This document shows positions 32,083-40,143 of a DNA stretch of 45,891 nucleotides, piece after piece. The stretch is from Solobacterium sp. GTDB taxonomy: Bacteria > Bacillota_I > Bacilli_A > Erysipelotrichales > Erysipelotrichaceae. Where the stretch lies: contig JAILGV010000072.1 of NCBI GenBank assembly GCA_024696355.1, forward strand, positions 1 to 45,891, read 5' to 3'. The position numbers and the translations under genes were made by a program. The notes beneath the pieces were generated by a model that saw only the letters and a list, made by a program, of their open reading frames with translations, made no database searches and was not told the DNA's origin. How positions within the stretch are numbered: position 1 is the stretch's first letter; the number at the start of each line of letters is the position of its first letter.

Positions 32083-32796
32083 ATGAAACTGATCAGAAGA
32101 ATACTCGCGGTATTGATCCTGCTGATTGTGGCGGCGGTGTCATTATTGCTGTTTCGGGGACAGAGTCTGTACAGGACAACTGTGGCGCAGATGCCGATTG
32201 AAGAGGCGGCTTCACAGTATCTGGAAATGGACGGATACCTATCTTACGACGAAATAGACGCTGACTTTGTCAATGCCGTGATCGCAGTTGAAGACAAACG
32301 GTTCTTTGAGAGGCACGGGTATGACTGGATTGCGCTTGCCAGGGCAGTCATCAACAATTTCCGATATAAGTCTGCCGTGGAGGGAGGAAGCACAATCTCA
32401 CAGCAGATTGCCAAAAACCTTTACTACCAGACAAGAACAAGAGGCATAGATGAAAAAGTGGCGGAAGTGTTTATCATGCACGATCTGGAGGATATCTACA
32501 GCAAGGAGGAGCTGTTTGCACTGTATTCCAATATGAACTACTACGGCGACGGCTTCTGGGGCCTCAGGCAGGCGGCACAGGGATATTACGGTGTATCTGC
32601 AGATAACCTGAGTATTGCAAAGGCTGCAATGCTCGCGGGCATTCCCAACGCACCGGGTGCCTATCAGCTTTCGACAGGTTATGATCTTGCCAGAAGCAGA
32701 CAGAAAAAAGTCCTTAGCAGGATGCTGGCAACCGGTTATATTTCTCAGGAGGAGTATAATACGGCGCTGGAGGAAGATGTATATCCGGTGCAGTGA
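32083..32796 (+). CDS. mtgA: Monofunctional peptidoglycan glycosyltransferase (GT51)
   Basis: A 237-residue protein that polymerises lipid II into glycan strands outside the membrane. It has an N-terminal membrane helix (IRRILAVLILLIVAAVSLLLF, ~4-24) and a GT51 domain: AVEDKRFFERHG with catalytic E70, GGSTISQQIAKNLYY, and the MNYYGDGFWGLRQAAQGYYG segment. There is no transpeptidase domain. No SD; ATG lies 6 bp after TATAAT. Confidence 0.93.
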   Translation: MKLIRRILAVLILLIVAAVSLLLFRGQSLYRTTVAQMPIEEAASQYLEMDGYLSYDEIDADFVNAVIAVEDKRFFERHGYDWIALARAVINNFRYKSAVEGGSTISQQIAKNLYYQTRTRGIDEKVAEVFIMHDLEDIYSKEELFALYSNMNYYGDGFWGLRQAAQGYYGVSADNLSIAKAAMLAGIPNAPGAYQLSTGYDLARSRQKKVLSRMLATGYISQEEYNTALEEDVYPVQ

Positions 32797-32810
32797 CGGC
32801 AGAACGTAAA

Positions 32811-32857
32811 AAAAGATGCACCTTGTACAGCATGTACTGTTCAAAGGCGCATCTTTT
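32811..32857. terminator. Terminator shared by mtgA and tRNA-His
   Basis: A long 14-bp stem (32811-32824 with 32844-32857, one mismatch), with an A/T-run of 8 on the minus strand beyond it, so it also ends the tRNA-His transcript. Confidence 0.82.
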
Positions 32858-32861
32858 GCTA

Positions 32862-32939
32862 TGGGGCGGCTGAAGAGACTCGAACTCTCGAATGCTGGAG
32901 CCACAATCCAGTGTGTTAACCAACTTCACCACAGCCGCC
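32862..32939 (-). tRNA. tRNA-His (anticodon GTG)
   Basis: The acceptor stem GCGGCTG pairs with CAGCCGC; an encoded G-1 (32939) faces discriminator C73, the identity mark of tRNA-His. The anticodon stem CTGGA/TCCAG encloses TTGTGGC, giving anticodon GTG. CCA is encoded (32862-32864). The T-arm has the GTTCGAG loop. Confidence 0.96.
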
Positions 32940-32952
32940 GTCAGCATGTTCG

Positions 32953-32981
32953 ATTATAGCGTAAACAATGAAATTAGGCAA
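32953..32981 (-). promoter_or_regulatory. tRNA-His promoter
   Basis: TTGCCT (32981-32976) and TATAAT (32958-32953) with an exact 17-bp spacer, 13 bp before the tRNA. Confidence 0.82.
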
Positions 32982-32995
32982 GCACTAAAGATAAT

Positions 32996-33454
32996 TTATC
33001 TCGGAAGAACAGAGAGAATCTGCTTGATCCTTTCCGCTTCCTTCTGATCGAGTCCGACAAGGCTTCCGTCGGCTTTTTCTTTCAGAATGACTGCCAGTCC
33101 CCGAGCATCCGGATCAACAGAATCAAGGATGCTGAGATGATTGTCGGTACTGCCCGGTGCGGCAGTTCTGTTGTGAATCACTACATAGGGAAAGCCGAGT
33201 GCGTCGAAAGGGGAGATGACAAGCTCTCTTTTCTCTCCGGTCGGTTCATTCTTTGATGTCCGGATCACCTTGTTGCATTCAAAGAAGATAATGTCGGCCA
33301 TGCTTGCCCTGGTTTTGCGGACGTCCGTATTCTTCCTCACTTCATGCAGATATCTGCGGAGCGTCAGTCTTCCCGAAAAGGTTACGGGTGCATCATGACC
33401 GTAAAGCGCCACTGTATTAATGATTGTTCTGTAGTATTCAAAATTGTCTGCCAT
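32996..33454 (-). CDS. Hypothetical protein, 152 residues
   Basis: Not recognised. No signal peptide or membrane helix; mixed alpha/beta, charged protein with segments TFSGRLTLRRYLHEVRKN, FFECNKVIRTSKNEPTGEKR and a C-terminal GLDQKEAERIKQILSVL. ATG 33454 has an AAAGAGGT SD; a longer frame from 33565 lacks one. It is transcribed divergently from the DUF4186 gene, whose putative start lies 69 bp away. Confidence 0.7.
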   Translation of the reverse strand: MADNFEYYRTIINTVALYGHDAPVTFSGRLTLRRYLHEVRKNTDVRKTRASMADIIFFECNKVIRTSKNEPTGEKRELVISPFDALGFPYVVIHNRTAAPGSTDNHLSILDSVDPDARGLAVILKEKADGSLVGLDQKEAERIKQILSVLPR

Positions 33455-33522
33455 AGGTACCTCTTTACAATCATAGCGGAATCTTTTCAAAATGGAAGCC
33501 GTGAGAAGATTATAATGATGAT

Positions 33523-33876
33523 ATGCAGACGATTGATCAGGCACTGGATAAACTGGGACATTCAAAGTTCAGATCTTCTTTTCACCTGAAGGAGGATCAG
33601 AAGCAGTATATCGCCGAAAAGGGGATGGATGTCATACGAAGACATGCAGAAGATTTTGTCCGGCAGAAACTGGCGCCTGCAGAACCTGTCAATGACGGAA
33701 AGCAGACGCCGATGAAGGGACATCCTGTGTTTATTGCCCAGCACGCAACTGCATGCTGCTGCAGGGGATGTCTGAACAAATGGTATAAAGTTCCGCTCCA
33801 TCAGCCGCTGAGCGAAGAACAGCAGAAGAAAATTGTCAGCCTGCTGATGGCGTGGATTGAAAGGGAAGCAGAATAA
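33523..33876 (+). CDS. DUF4186 protein
   Basis: A 117-residue cytosolic protein strongly like DUF4186: GHSKFRSSFHLKE (~12-24), EKGMDVIRRHAEDFVRQKLAPAEPVNDGKQTPMKGHPVFIAQHAT, then CCCRGCLNKWYKVP with a Cys cluster (about residues 78-83). The Cys-rich centre suggests a metal or Fe-S site. Function is unknown. No SD; ATG is 6 bp after TATAAT (33511-33516). Confidence 0.9.
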   Translation: MQTIDQALDKLGHSKFRSSFHLKEDQKQYIAEKGMDVIRRHAEDFVRQKLAPAEPVNDGKQTPMKGHPVFIAQHATACCCRGCLNKWYKVPLHQPLSEEQQKKIVSLLMAWIEREAE

Positions 33877-33897
33877 AAGGGCAGAAGCCCTTTATTT
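33876..33897. terminator. Terminator after the DUF4186 gene
   Basis: AAAGGGC (33876-33882) pairs with GCCCTTT (33887-33893), with T-rich flanks on both strands; it can also end the converging cyclophilin gene. Confidence 0.62.
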
Positions 33898-34370
33898 TAT
33901 TCTTCGATGTAAACGCGCTTCATGACGACCGGTGTCAGCGGTCTGTCCTGGAAGTTTCTTCTGACGGCAGCGATTTCATCGACAGTTTCGATTCCTTCTG
34001 TCACATGGCCGAATGCAGCGTACTGTCCGTCAAGATGCGGTGCATCCTTGTGCATGATGAAGAACTGACTGGAAGCACTGTTATAGTCCATTGCTCTTGC
34101 CATGGAAATGACGCCTCTGACATGTTTGATCGGATTGTCATAGCCGTTGGCCCTGAATTCCCCGACAATGTTTTCCCTGCTTCCGCCTGTGCCGTTTCCT
34201 CTGGGATCGCCGCCCTGGATCATAAAGCCGGGAATGACACGGTGGAATGTCAGACCGTCATAGAATCCTTGTCTTACCAGTTTCTCGAAATTGGCTGCAG
34301 TAATCGGAGCGCTCTCCTTGTCCAGCTCGATTTTGATGGTTCTTCCGTTATCCATTTCAATAACAATCAT
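33897..34370 (-). CDS. Peptidyl-prolyl cis-trans isomerase (cyclophilin)
   Basis: A 157-residue cyclophilin that helps proline isomerisation during folding. Motifs: FEKLVRQGFYDGLTFHRVIPGFMIQGGDP (~28-56, catalytic R at FHRVI), SRENIVGEFRANG, RGVISMARAMDYNSASSQFFIM, and FGHVTEGIETVDEIA. It lacks a signal sequence, so it is cytosolic. The SD GGAGAC is good. It follows the small membrane protein by 10 bp. Confidence 0.95.
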   Translation of the reverse strand: MIVIEMDNGRTIKIELDKESAPITAANFEKLVRQGFYDGLTFHRVIPGFMIQGGDPRGNGTGGSRENIVGEFRANGYDNPIKHVRGVISMARAMDYNSASSQFFIMHKDAPHLDGQYAAFGHVTEGIETVDEIAAVRRNFQDRPLTPVVMKRVYIEE

Positions 34371-34380
34371 AAGTGGTCTC

Positions 34381-34740
34381 CTATTTTTTCATCGGCTGAC
34401 TGATTTCTGAGTTTCCGGAAAGAATATCACTGAGATCTTCCTCCTCACCGACAACTTCCGGAACAATTGTTTCGTGCACGGGCTGCCTGGCAACCTTTTT
34501 TCTTCTTGCTCTTTTGACTGCATCGTTGTCACGCTTCAGGCTTTCCTCCACCTTCATGCGGTGACTCAGCTGCTTCATATAATCAATTGACAGATATGCA
34601 TCAACCGCAAGAAATGCAAGCATGAAAACGCTCAGCCCGAACAATTCTCCGTTCAGCAGCATGAACAGGAATATGATGGCGAGCATAATGTCGCCGGCTA
34701 CCATAATGCCGGAAAGAACACGTTTTAACTCAGAACTCAT
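34381..34740 (-). CDS. Small membrane protein, 119 residues
   Basis: Not assigned to a family. Two hydrophobic segments, about 11-28 (IMVAGDIMLAIIFLFMLL) and 33-52 (LFGLSVFMLAFLAVDAYLSI), then a basic helix (KRDNDAVKRARRKKVARQP) and an acidic tail. The two helices with a charged cytosolic tail suggest an inner-membrane anchor. It is upstream of the cyclophilin gene in the same direction. Confidence 0.68.
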   Translation of the reverse strand: MSSELKRVLSGIMVAGDIMLAIIFLFMLLNGELFGLSVFMLAFLAVDAYLSIDYMKQLSHRMKVEESLKRDNDAVKRARRKKVARQPVHETIVPEVVGEEEDLSDILSGNSEISQPMKK

Positions 34741-34777
34741 AGTCAGTCAACCTCACCCGTACATTCTAACATAAGAA

Positions 34778-34800
34778 AACGGTTCTCTGACAGAACCGTT
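34778..34800 (-). terminator. Terminator of the thrC-thrB-ACT unit
   Basis: On the minus strand AACGGTTCT (34800-34792) pairs with AGAACCGTT (34786-34778), loop GTCAG, then a T-rich TTCTTAT. Confidence 0.82.
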
Positions 34801-35236
34801 ATTCAATGGTATCAAGATGAACGGAGGAAACTGCGGGCAGGCTTTTCAGCTGTTTCAGCAGCGACTCCATGGTTTCATTGAGCCGGGTTATATCCAGTGA
34901 GATTGCCACAGTCGCCTTGCCGCTGACAGGCGCAGACTGGGAAATGGTTATAACAGACGCGTTGGCACTGCTGAGCTGCTGCAGAACTGTGGAAAGGGAA
35001 CCGGCTTCATGCTTCAGCAGCATGGACAGGATCGCTTTTCTCTCCGACTGGGAATCCTGCGGGCGGAATACATAGTCCCTGTATTTGTAGTATGTGTTTC
35101 TGGATATGCCGGTTTTTCTGACGGCTTCCGTAACCGTGGCCGCTTCATGCGAACTCAGAAGCTCCCTGGTTTCAATGACTTTTTCAAGATAATCAGGAAG
35201 GATTTTTTTGTTCACAATCAGATAATCGCCTTCCAT
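34799..35236 (-). CDS. ACT-domain protein (PheB-like)
   Basis: A 145-residue protein: an N-terminal part with a helix-turn-helix-like segment, KTGISRNTYYKYRDYVF (~43-59), and a C-terminal ACT domain (AILSMLLKHEAGSLSTVLQQLSSANASVITISQSAPVSGKATVAISL). This matches B. subtilis PheB/UPF0735 ACT proteins. ACT domains bind amino acids, and here it sits after thrB, so a role in threonine/isoleucine sensing is inferred. ATG 35236 has GGAGG at the right distance; it overlaps thrB by 19 bp. Confidence 0.87.
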   Translation of the reverse strand: MEGDYLIVNKKILPDYLEKVIETRELLSSHEAATVTEAVRKTGISRNTYYKYRDYVFRPQDSQSERKAILSMLLKHEAGSLSTVLQQLSSANASVITISQSAPVSGKATVAISLDITRLNETMESLLKQLKSLPAVSSVHLDTIE

Positions 35237-36096
35237 GTTCCATCCTCCGTCATCTGAGCTCCTTCGGCCGTATGCAGACATTCAACACGCCAGTTTTCGG
35301 GCAGTTCCCTGATCAGCCTGACAGCTTTTTCATCAAGCGGACTGTCACTGATCAGAAGACAGGCAGAACCCGAGCCGCTGATTGTCATAACGCCGTTTAC
35401 TGCTTCTTCTGCAATTGTTTTGACCGTGTCGAAGTGCGGGATCAGTTTTTTCCGGTACGGCTCGTGGATCACGTCGACGGCTGCCTGCTTCAGAAGTGCT
35501 GTATCGCCGGTTCTGAGTGCTTCACACATCAGAATGGCATGGGCTGCCGTTCCGGCTGCGTCAGACCTGCTGTATGAAGCAGGGAGAATCTTTCTGGCTT
35601 CATCTGTTCTGACTTCAAGATCCGGAATCAGTACGGTGAAGTGCCATTTTTCATGCAGGGGAAGCCTGCGGAATACATAGGAACCGCTGCTGTCCTTCAG
35701 ACATGCTGTCAGGCCGCCGAACAGACAGGGGGCCGCATTGTCGGGATGACCCTCCATTTCGCCTGCAAGCATAAATACTTCCTGCCTGCTCATGCTTTTG
35801 TTCAGAAGATGATACGCAAGAATACCTGCGGATGTCATCGCTGCGCTGGAGCCGAGACCTCTTGACACGGGGATCCCGCATTCTTCAAATCTGACATGCA
35901 GGTTCGTCCCGCCGGCTCTGCGGTAGGCACGCACAAACATATTGTTTTCATTGCTGAAGCGCTCTTCAAAGCCCTCCAGAATCAGCTCATCGCTTTTTTC
36001 TACGGAGAACGTATTATAGGCGGACAGGGCCAGACCGAGACAGTCAAATCCCGGACCGAGATTCGCCGATGTGGCGGGGACTCTGATCTTAATCAT
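35218..36096 (-). CDS. thrB: Homoserine kinase
   Basis: Phosphorylates homoserine to O-phosphohomoserine. The 292-residue GHMP-family enzyme has PATSANLGPGFDCLGLALS at the N-terminus (~7-25), the ATP loop PVSRGLGSSAAMTSAG (~77-92) and the C-terminal ISGSGSACLLISD (GHMP motif 3). It overlaps thrC by 8 bp and lies in the order thrC-thrB-ACT. Confidence 0.96.
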   Translation of the reverse strand: MIKIRVPATSANLGPGFDCLGLALSAYNTFSVEKSDELILEGFEERFSNENNMFVRAYRRAGGTNLHVRFEECGIPVSRGLGSSAAMTSAGILAYHLLNKSMSRQEVFMLAGEMEGHPDNAAPCLFGGLTACLKDSSGSYVFRRLPLHEKWHFTVLIPDLEVRTDEARKILPASYSRSDAAGTAAHAILMCEALRTGDTALLKQAAVDVIHEPYRKKLIPHFDTVKTIAEEAVNGVMTISGSGSACLLISDSPLDEKAVRLIRELPENWRVECLHTAEGAQMTEDGTWKAII

Positions 36097-37570
36097 GTGA
36101 CAGCTGCCTCATTCTTTCTGCGATTGCATCAATTCCTTCACTGACTTCAATTGAGCCGGTGAAGCGCACGGGAAGCGTTTCAAGTTCCGCAAGTCCGGAT
36201 GGTACGGGCAGTCCTGTCTTCTCTGACAGTTTCTTCATCGCTTCAAATTCATCTTCAGGCACATCGTCCGAAATGCATGACAGGACATCCCTGCAGAATT
36301 TGAACGGGCTTGCCGTCGAGAGAACGATGGAAGGGCAGCTGCTGTCTGCCTGGCGGTACTGCCGCATGGCGTGCAGTGCAACTGCAGTATGCGGGTCAAT
36401 CAGAACACCTTCATTTTTATAAAGCTCACTGATTGTATCGCGGCACTGCTGTTCGTCAGTCCAGTATGCATCGAAATCCTTTCTGATTCTCTGCAGAATT
36501 TCCTCACTGACGGTATAGGATCCTTTTTCCTGAAGCTGCTTCATGCAGGATGCAGTGAACTGATCATCGCCGTCACTGATCATAAAGAGCAGACGCTCCA
36601 GATTGCTGGATATCAGGATGTCCATGGACGGACTCATGGTCAGCCGGAAGGGACGGTCGGTTGAATAAGTGCCTGTACGCAGGAAATCAGTCAGGACATT
36701 GTTTGAGTTGGAGGCACAGATCAGCCTGTTAACAGGCAGTCCGATCTTTTTTGCCAGCCATCCGGCAAGGATATCACCGAAGTTTCCGGTCGGTACAACA
36801 AAGTTTACGGGATCTCCGCATCTGAGCGCACCTTTCCTTACCAGTGCGGCATAGGATGTGATGTAATATACGACCTGCGGGATCAGTCTTCCGACATTGA
36901 TTGAGTTGGCACTTGATATCCTGACGTGCCGGCATGAATCCAGTACTTTCGGATCACTGCATGCCTGCTTGACCATGCGCTGGCAGTCATCGAAGTTGCC
37001 TTTTACGGCAATCACGCAGACATTATCACCGCGGCTTGTCTGCATCTGCTTTTTCTGTACGGCGGAAACACCCTCTTCAGGATAGAAGACAGTGACCGCG
37101 GTATGCTCGACATCCGCAAATCCGGACAGAGCTGCCTTTCCGGTGTCGCCGCTGGTGGCGGTGAGAATGGATATTGTGTCGGCGAGATTTTCTTTTTTAT
37201 ATGCGGCTGTAAGCAGGCGGGGAAGGATGGTCAGTGCGATGTCCTTGAAGGCACTGGTCGGTCCGTGCCACAGTTCCATCAGCCAGCCGTCGGAAATTCC
37301 GGTAACCGGTACGATGTCCGGTGTGTCGAATTTGCCGTCATAGGCTCCTGCAACACACGCACTGATTTCTTCCGGCGTGTAGTCATCCAGGAATGCGGAG
37401 AGAATTCTTTCTGCAGTCTGCCTGTATGTCAGTCCGATAAAGTCGCTGATGCTGATCTTTATATCGATTGTCTCCGGAACGAACAGTCCGCCGTCATCGG
37501 CAAGGCCCTTGATCACCGACATGTGTGCCGAACTGGTGATATTCCGGTTTCTTGTACTTAAATAGCGCAT
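36089..37570 (-). CDS. thrC: Threonine synthase
   Basis: PLP enzyme making threonine from O-phosphohomoserine. The 493-residue protein is the long type: MRYLSTRNRNITSSAH at the start, the PLP-lysine segment WHGPTSAFKDIALTILPR (~109-126), the TATSGDTGKAALSGF phosphate loop (~145-159) and FVVPTGNFGDILAGW. The SD AAGGAG is strong. It is first in the minus-strand unit; its promoter on the minus strand (TTGTTT-N17-TATCAT) faces the hom promoter. Confidence 0.96.
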   Translation of the reverse strand: MRYLSTRNRNITSSAHMSVIKGLADDGGLFVPETIDIKISISDFIGLTYRQTAERILSAFLDDYTPEEISACVAGAYDGKFDTPDIVPVTGISDGWLMELWHGPTSAFKDIALTILPRLLTAAYKKENLADTISILTATSGDTGKAALSGFADVEHTAVTVFYPEEGVSAVQKKQMQTSRGDNVCVIAVKGNFDDCQRMVKQACSDPKVLDSCRHVRISSANSINVGRLIPQVVYYITSYAALVRKGALRCGDPVNFVVPTGNFGDILAGWLAKKIGLPVNRLICASNSNNVLTDFLRTGTYSTDRPFRLTMSPSMDILISSNLERLLFMISDGDDQFTASCMKQLQEKGSYTVSEEILQRIRKDFDAYWTDEQQCRDTISELYKNEGVLIDPHTAVALHAMRQYRQADSSCPSIVLSTASPFKFCRDVLSCISDDVPEDEFEAMKKLSEKTGLPVPSGLAELETLPVRFTGSIEVSEGIDAIAERMRQLSHD

Positions 37571-37594
37571 GGCTTTTCTCCTTGTATCTCGAAC

Positions 37595-37651
37595 TACTGT
37601 ATGATACTATGTTTGTGTTTTGAAAACAACTGTATTTGAAATGAGTACAAA
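37595..37651. promoter_or_regulatory. Divergent thrC / hom promoter region with palindrome
   Basis: Minus strand: TTGTTT and TATCAT with 17-bp spacer for thrC. The 13-bp palindrome TGTTTTGAAAACA (37616-37628, centred on G) overlaps the thrC -35 and a TTGAAA (37620-37625) that could serve as -35 for hom. It is a candidate operator for joint control. Confidence 0.5.
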
Positions 37652-37669
37652 TATTACGGGGGAATGTGT

Positions 37670-38812
37670 ATGAAAATCGGGCTTCTCGGACACGGTGTGG
37701 TAGGCGGCGGAGTTACCGCGGTTATTGATGCAGGCGCATCTGAATCCGTAAGGAATCTGGAAGTGACAAATATTCTTGTCAAGGATCAGTCAGAGGTTAC
37801 TGACGGCCGCATGTCAACAAATGCGGATGACGTTCTGAACGCAGACATTGATGTTGTGGCAGAGTGCATGGGAGGTCTTGAACCTGCGCATTCATTTGTG
37901 AAACGGGCTCTGGAGGCAGGACACAGTGCCGTCACCTCCAACAAAAAAATGCTGGCCAATTATTTTGAAGAGCTGATGGAAACTGCTGAAAAGAATCATG
38001 CAGTTCTTTTATACGAAGCAACGGCCGGGGGCGGCATTCCCTGGATGGCCAATCTGAGGCAGATCAGAAGAATCGACAGAATTCTGAGCTTCCGCGGCAT
38101 TTTCAACGGAACGACCAACTATATTCTTTATCATATGGATCTGGAGGACCGTGATTTTGATGAGATGCTGAAGGAGGCGCAGGATCTCGGCTATGCCGAA
38201 AGAGATCCGAGTGACGATATTGACGGCTTTGACGTGCGCTATAAAGTGCAGATCAGCTGTGCATCCGCATTTGATCAGATTGTCAGTCCGGATGACATTC
38301 CTGCGTTCGGCATCCGCTTTATCAGTGCGAAGGATATCGCATGGGCAAAAAGCCGCGGAAGAACAGCGAAGCTGATCGGCAGGGCGGCAATGAATGAAAA
38401 AGGGCTGCAGGCATATGTTATGCCGGTATTCCTGAACAACAGTGACTATCTCAGCAGAATTCCCTCCAATCTCAACGGCATCGAATCCGTCAGCGTCACG
38501 CTCGGGCCCGCCGGTTTTATCGGACAGGGGGCCGGATCACTGCCTACCGCGCATGCGGTTGTCCAGGATCTGATCAGCATTTCCGAAGGAATTGAGGAGC
38601 ACAGGCATTTTGAAAAATCTGCAGTTGCCAACGGGGAGGTAAATGGTGTTTACTATATCAGAACTGCCTGCCCTGAAGCATTTACGGATATTACGGATGA
38701 GGTGATCTGTGAGGGAACACTGATCACACGGAAAACCGGTCTCAATGCAGTACTGGAAAAGATTGCGCAGTGCGGTGATGAAAAGCTGTTTATAGCAGAG
38801 GTGGCTGAATGA
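37670..38812 (+). CDS. hom: Homoserine dehydrogenase
   Basis: NAD(P)H-dependent reduction of aspartate semialdehyde to homoserine. The 380-residue enzyme has the Rossmann motif GHGVVGGGV (~7-15), the EATAGGGIPW segment and FNGTTNYILYHM (~146-157). It lacks a C-terminal ACT domain, present in many forms of 400-430 residues, so feedback inhibition by threonine at this enzyme may be absent. ATG 37670 is preferred over 37664: the GGGGGA SD spaces it correctly. Overlaps lysC by 4 bp. Confidence 0.95.
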   Translation: MKIGLLGHGVVGGGVTAVIDAGASESVRNLEVTNILVKDQSEVTDGRMSTNADDVLNADIDVVAECMGGLEPAHSFVKRALEAGHSAVTSNKKMLANYFEELMETAEKNHAVLLYEATAGGGIPWMANLRQIRRIDRILSFRGIFNGTTNYILYHMDLEDRDFDEMLKEAQDLGYAERDPSDDIDGFDVRYKVQISCASAFDQIVSPDDIPAFGIRFISAKDIAWAKSRGRTAKLIGRAAMNEKGLQAYVMPVFLNNSDYLSRIPSNLNGIESVSVTLGPAGFIGQGAGSLPTAHAVVQDLISISEGIEEHRHFEKSAVANGEVNGVYYIRTACPEAFTDITDEVICEGTLITRKTGLNAVLEKIAQCGDEKLFIAEVAE

Positions 38813-40143
38813 TTAAAGTGGCGAAATTCGGCGGCTCAAGTGTAGCCAATGCATGCCAGTTCAGAAAAGTCCGGCAGATTATTGAATCTGATCCGGACAG
38901 GGAATTTGTTATTTCCTCGGCATGCGGAAAAGAATCAAATGAAGATCACAAGGTGACTGATCTTCTTTACCTGTGCGAGGCGCATGTCAGATACGGTGTT
39001 TCCTATGAGCCGATTTTCGGACAGATTGTCGACAAGTACAGCAGGATCAAGGAAGATCTCGGACTGAAAATCGATCTGGACCATGAGTTTGAGATGATCC
39101 GCAAAGTGATGAAAAAGGGCATGTCCACGGATTATCTGGTCAGCCGCGGTGAATATCTGACCTCCAAGTGTCTGGCGGAATATCTGGGATATGATTTTGT
39201 GGACGCCGCAGATGTAATCTGTTTCCGCTATGACGGCGAAATCGACATGGAGAAAACCAGACTGCGCATTGAGGAACGCAAAAAGGACAACGGCATTGTG
39301 ATTCCGGGCTTCTACGGAGCACTTCCCAACGGCGTGATCCGTGTTATGAGCAGAGGCGGCAGCGATATCACAGGGTCTGTTGTTGCCAATGTTGTCAACG
39401 CAGACGTATATGAAAACTGGACGGATGTGTCCGGATTCTTTGTTACGGATCCCCGCATTGTAAACAATCCTGTCAGAATCAACAGGATCAACTACAGCGA
39501 GCTTCGTGAAATGAGCTATATGGGTGCCAATGTGCTTCATGATGATGCCGTATTCCCGGTCAAATCAAAGAATATTCCGATCAATATCAGGAATACCAAC
39601 GAGCCGGACAATCCCGGTACGATGATTATGAATGACTGCCGTGAACAGGATCAGATTGAGCCGCCGCATACAATCACCGGCATTACCGGAAGAAAAGACT
39701 TCACGATCATTACCGTGATCAAGAGCCACGCTTCCGCCGAAGTCGGATTCCTGAGAAAAATCCTGCAGGCTTTTGAGGACTACCATATATCGATTGAAAG
39801 TGTCCCGGCAACCGTTGATACGTTCTCCGTGATTGTAAGTTCGGAATCTGTCAGCAGCTGTCTGTATGATATTGTCGGAAGGCTGAGGGAGAACCTGCGG
39901 CCGGATGATCTGCGCATTGAGGACCATGTTGCGCTGATTGCGGTTGTGGGCAGGGCAATGAAGGAAAAGCCGGGCATGTCCGGCAAACTGCTGTCCGAAT
40001 TCGGAAACAATCAGATCAATATCAAGATTATCAACCAGTCCAGTGATGAGCTTTCAATTGTTGTGGGCGTCATGAACCGTGACTTTGAAAAAGCAATCAG
40101 ATGTATTTACGATAAATTTATTACAGAGGAGAACGGCCAATGA
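38809..40143 (+). CDS. lysC: Aspartate kinase
   Basis: Commits aspartate to the lysine/threonine/methionine pathway. The 444-residue enzyme has KFGGSSVANACQFR at the start (~5-18), the SRGGSDITGSVVANVV loop (~182-197), FFVTDPRIV, and tandem C-terminal ACT domains (ITVIKSHASAEVGFLRKIL... and ALIAVVGRAMKEKPGMSGKLL), where lysine or threonine binds. Coupled to hom and asd by 4-bp overlaps (ATGA). Confidence 0.97.
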   Translation: MIKVAKFGGSSVANACQFRKVRQIIESDPDREFVISSACGKESNEDHKVTDLLYLCEAHVRYGVSYEPIFGQIVDKYSRIKEDLGLKIDLDHEFEMIRKVMKKGMSTDYLVSRGEYLTSKCLAEYLGYDFVDAADVICFRYDGEIDMEKTRLRIEERKKDNGIVIPGFYGALPNGVIRVMSRGGSDITGSVVANVVNADVYENWTDVSGFFVTDPRIVNNPVRINRINYSELREMSYMGANVLHDDAVFPVKSKNIPINIRNTNEPDNPGTMIMNDCREQDQIEPPHTITGITGRKDFTIITVIKSHASAEVGFLRKILQAFEDYHISIESVPATVDTFSVIVSSESVSSCLYDIVGRLRENLRPDDLRIEDHVALIAVVGRAMKEKPGMSGKLLSEFGNNQINIKIINQSSDELSIVVGVMNRDFEKAIRCIYDKFITEENGQ

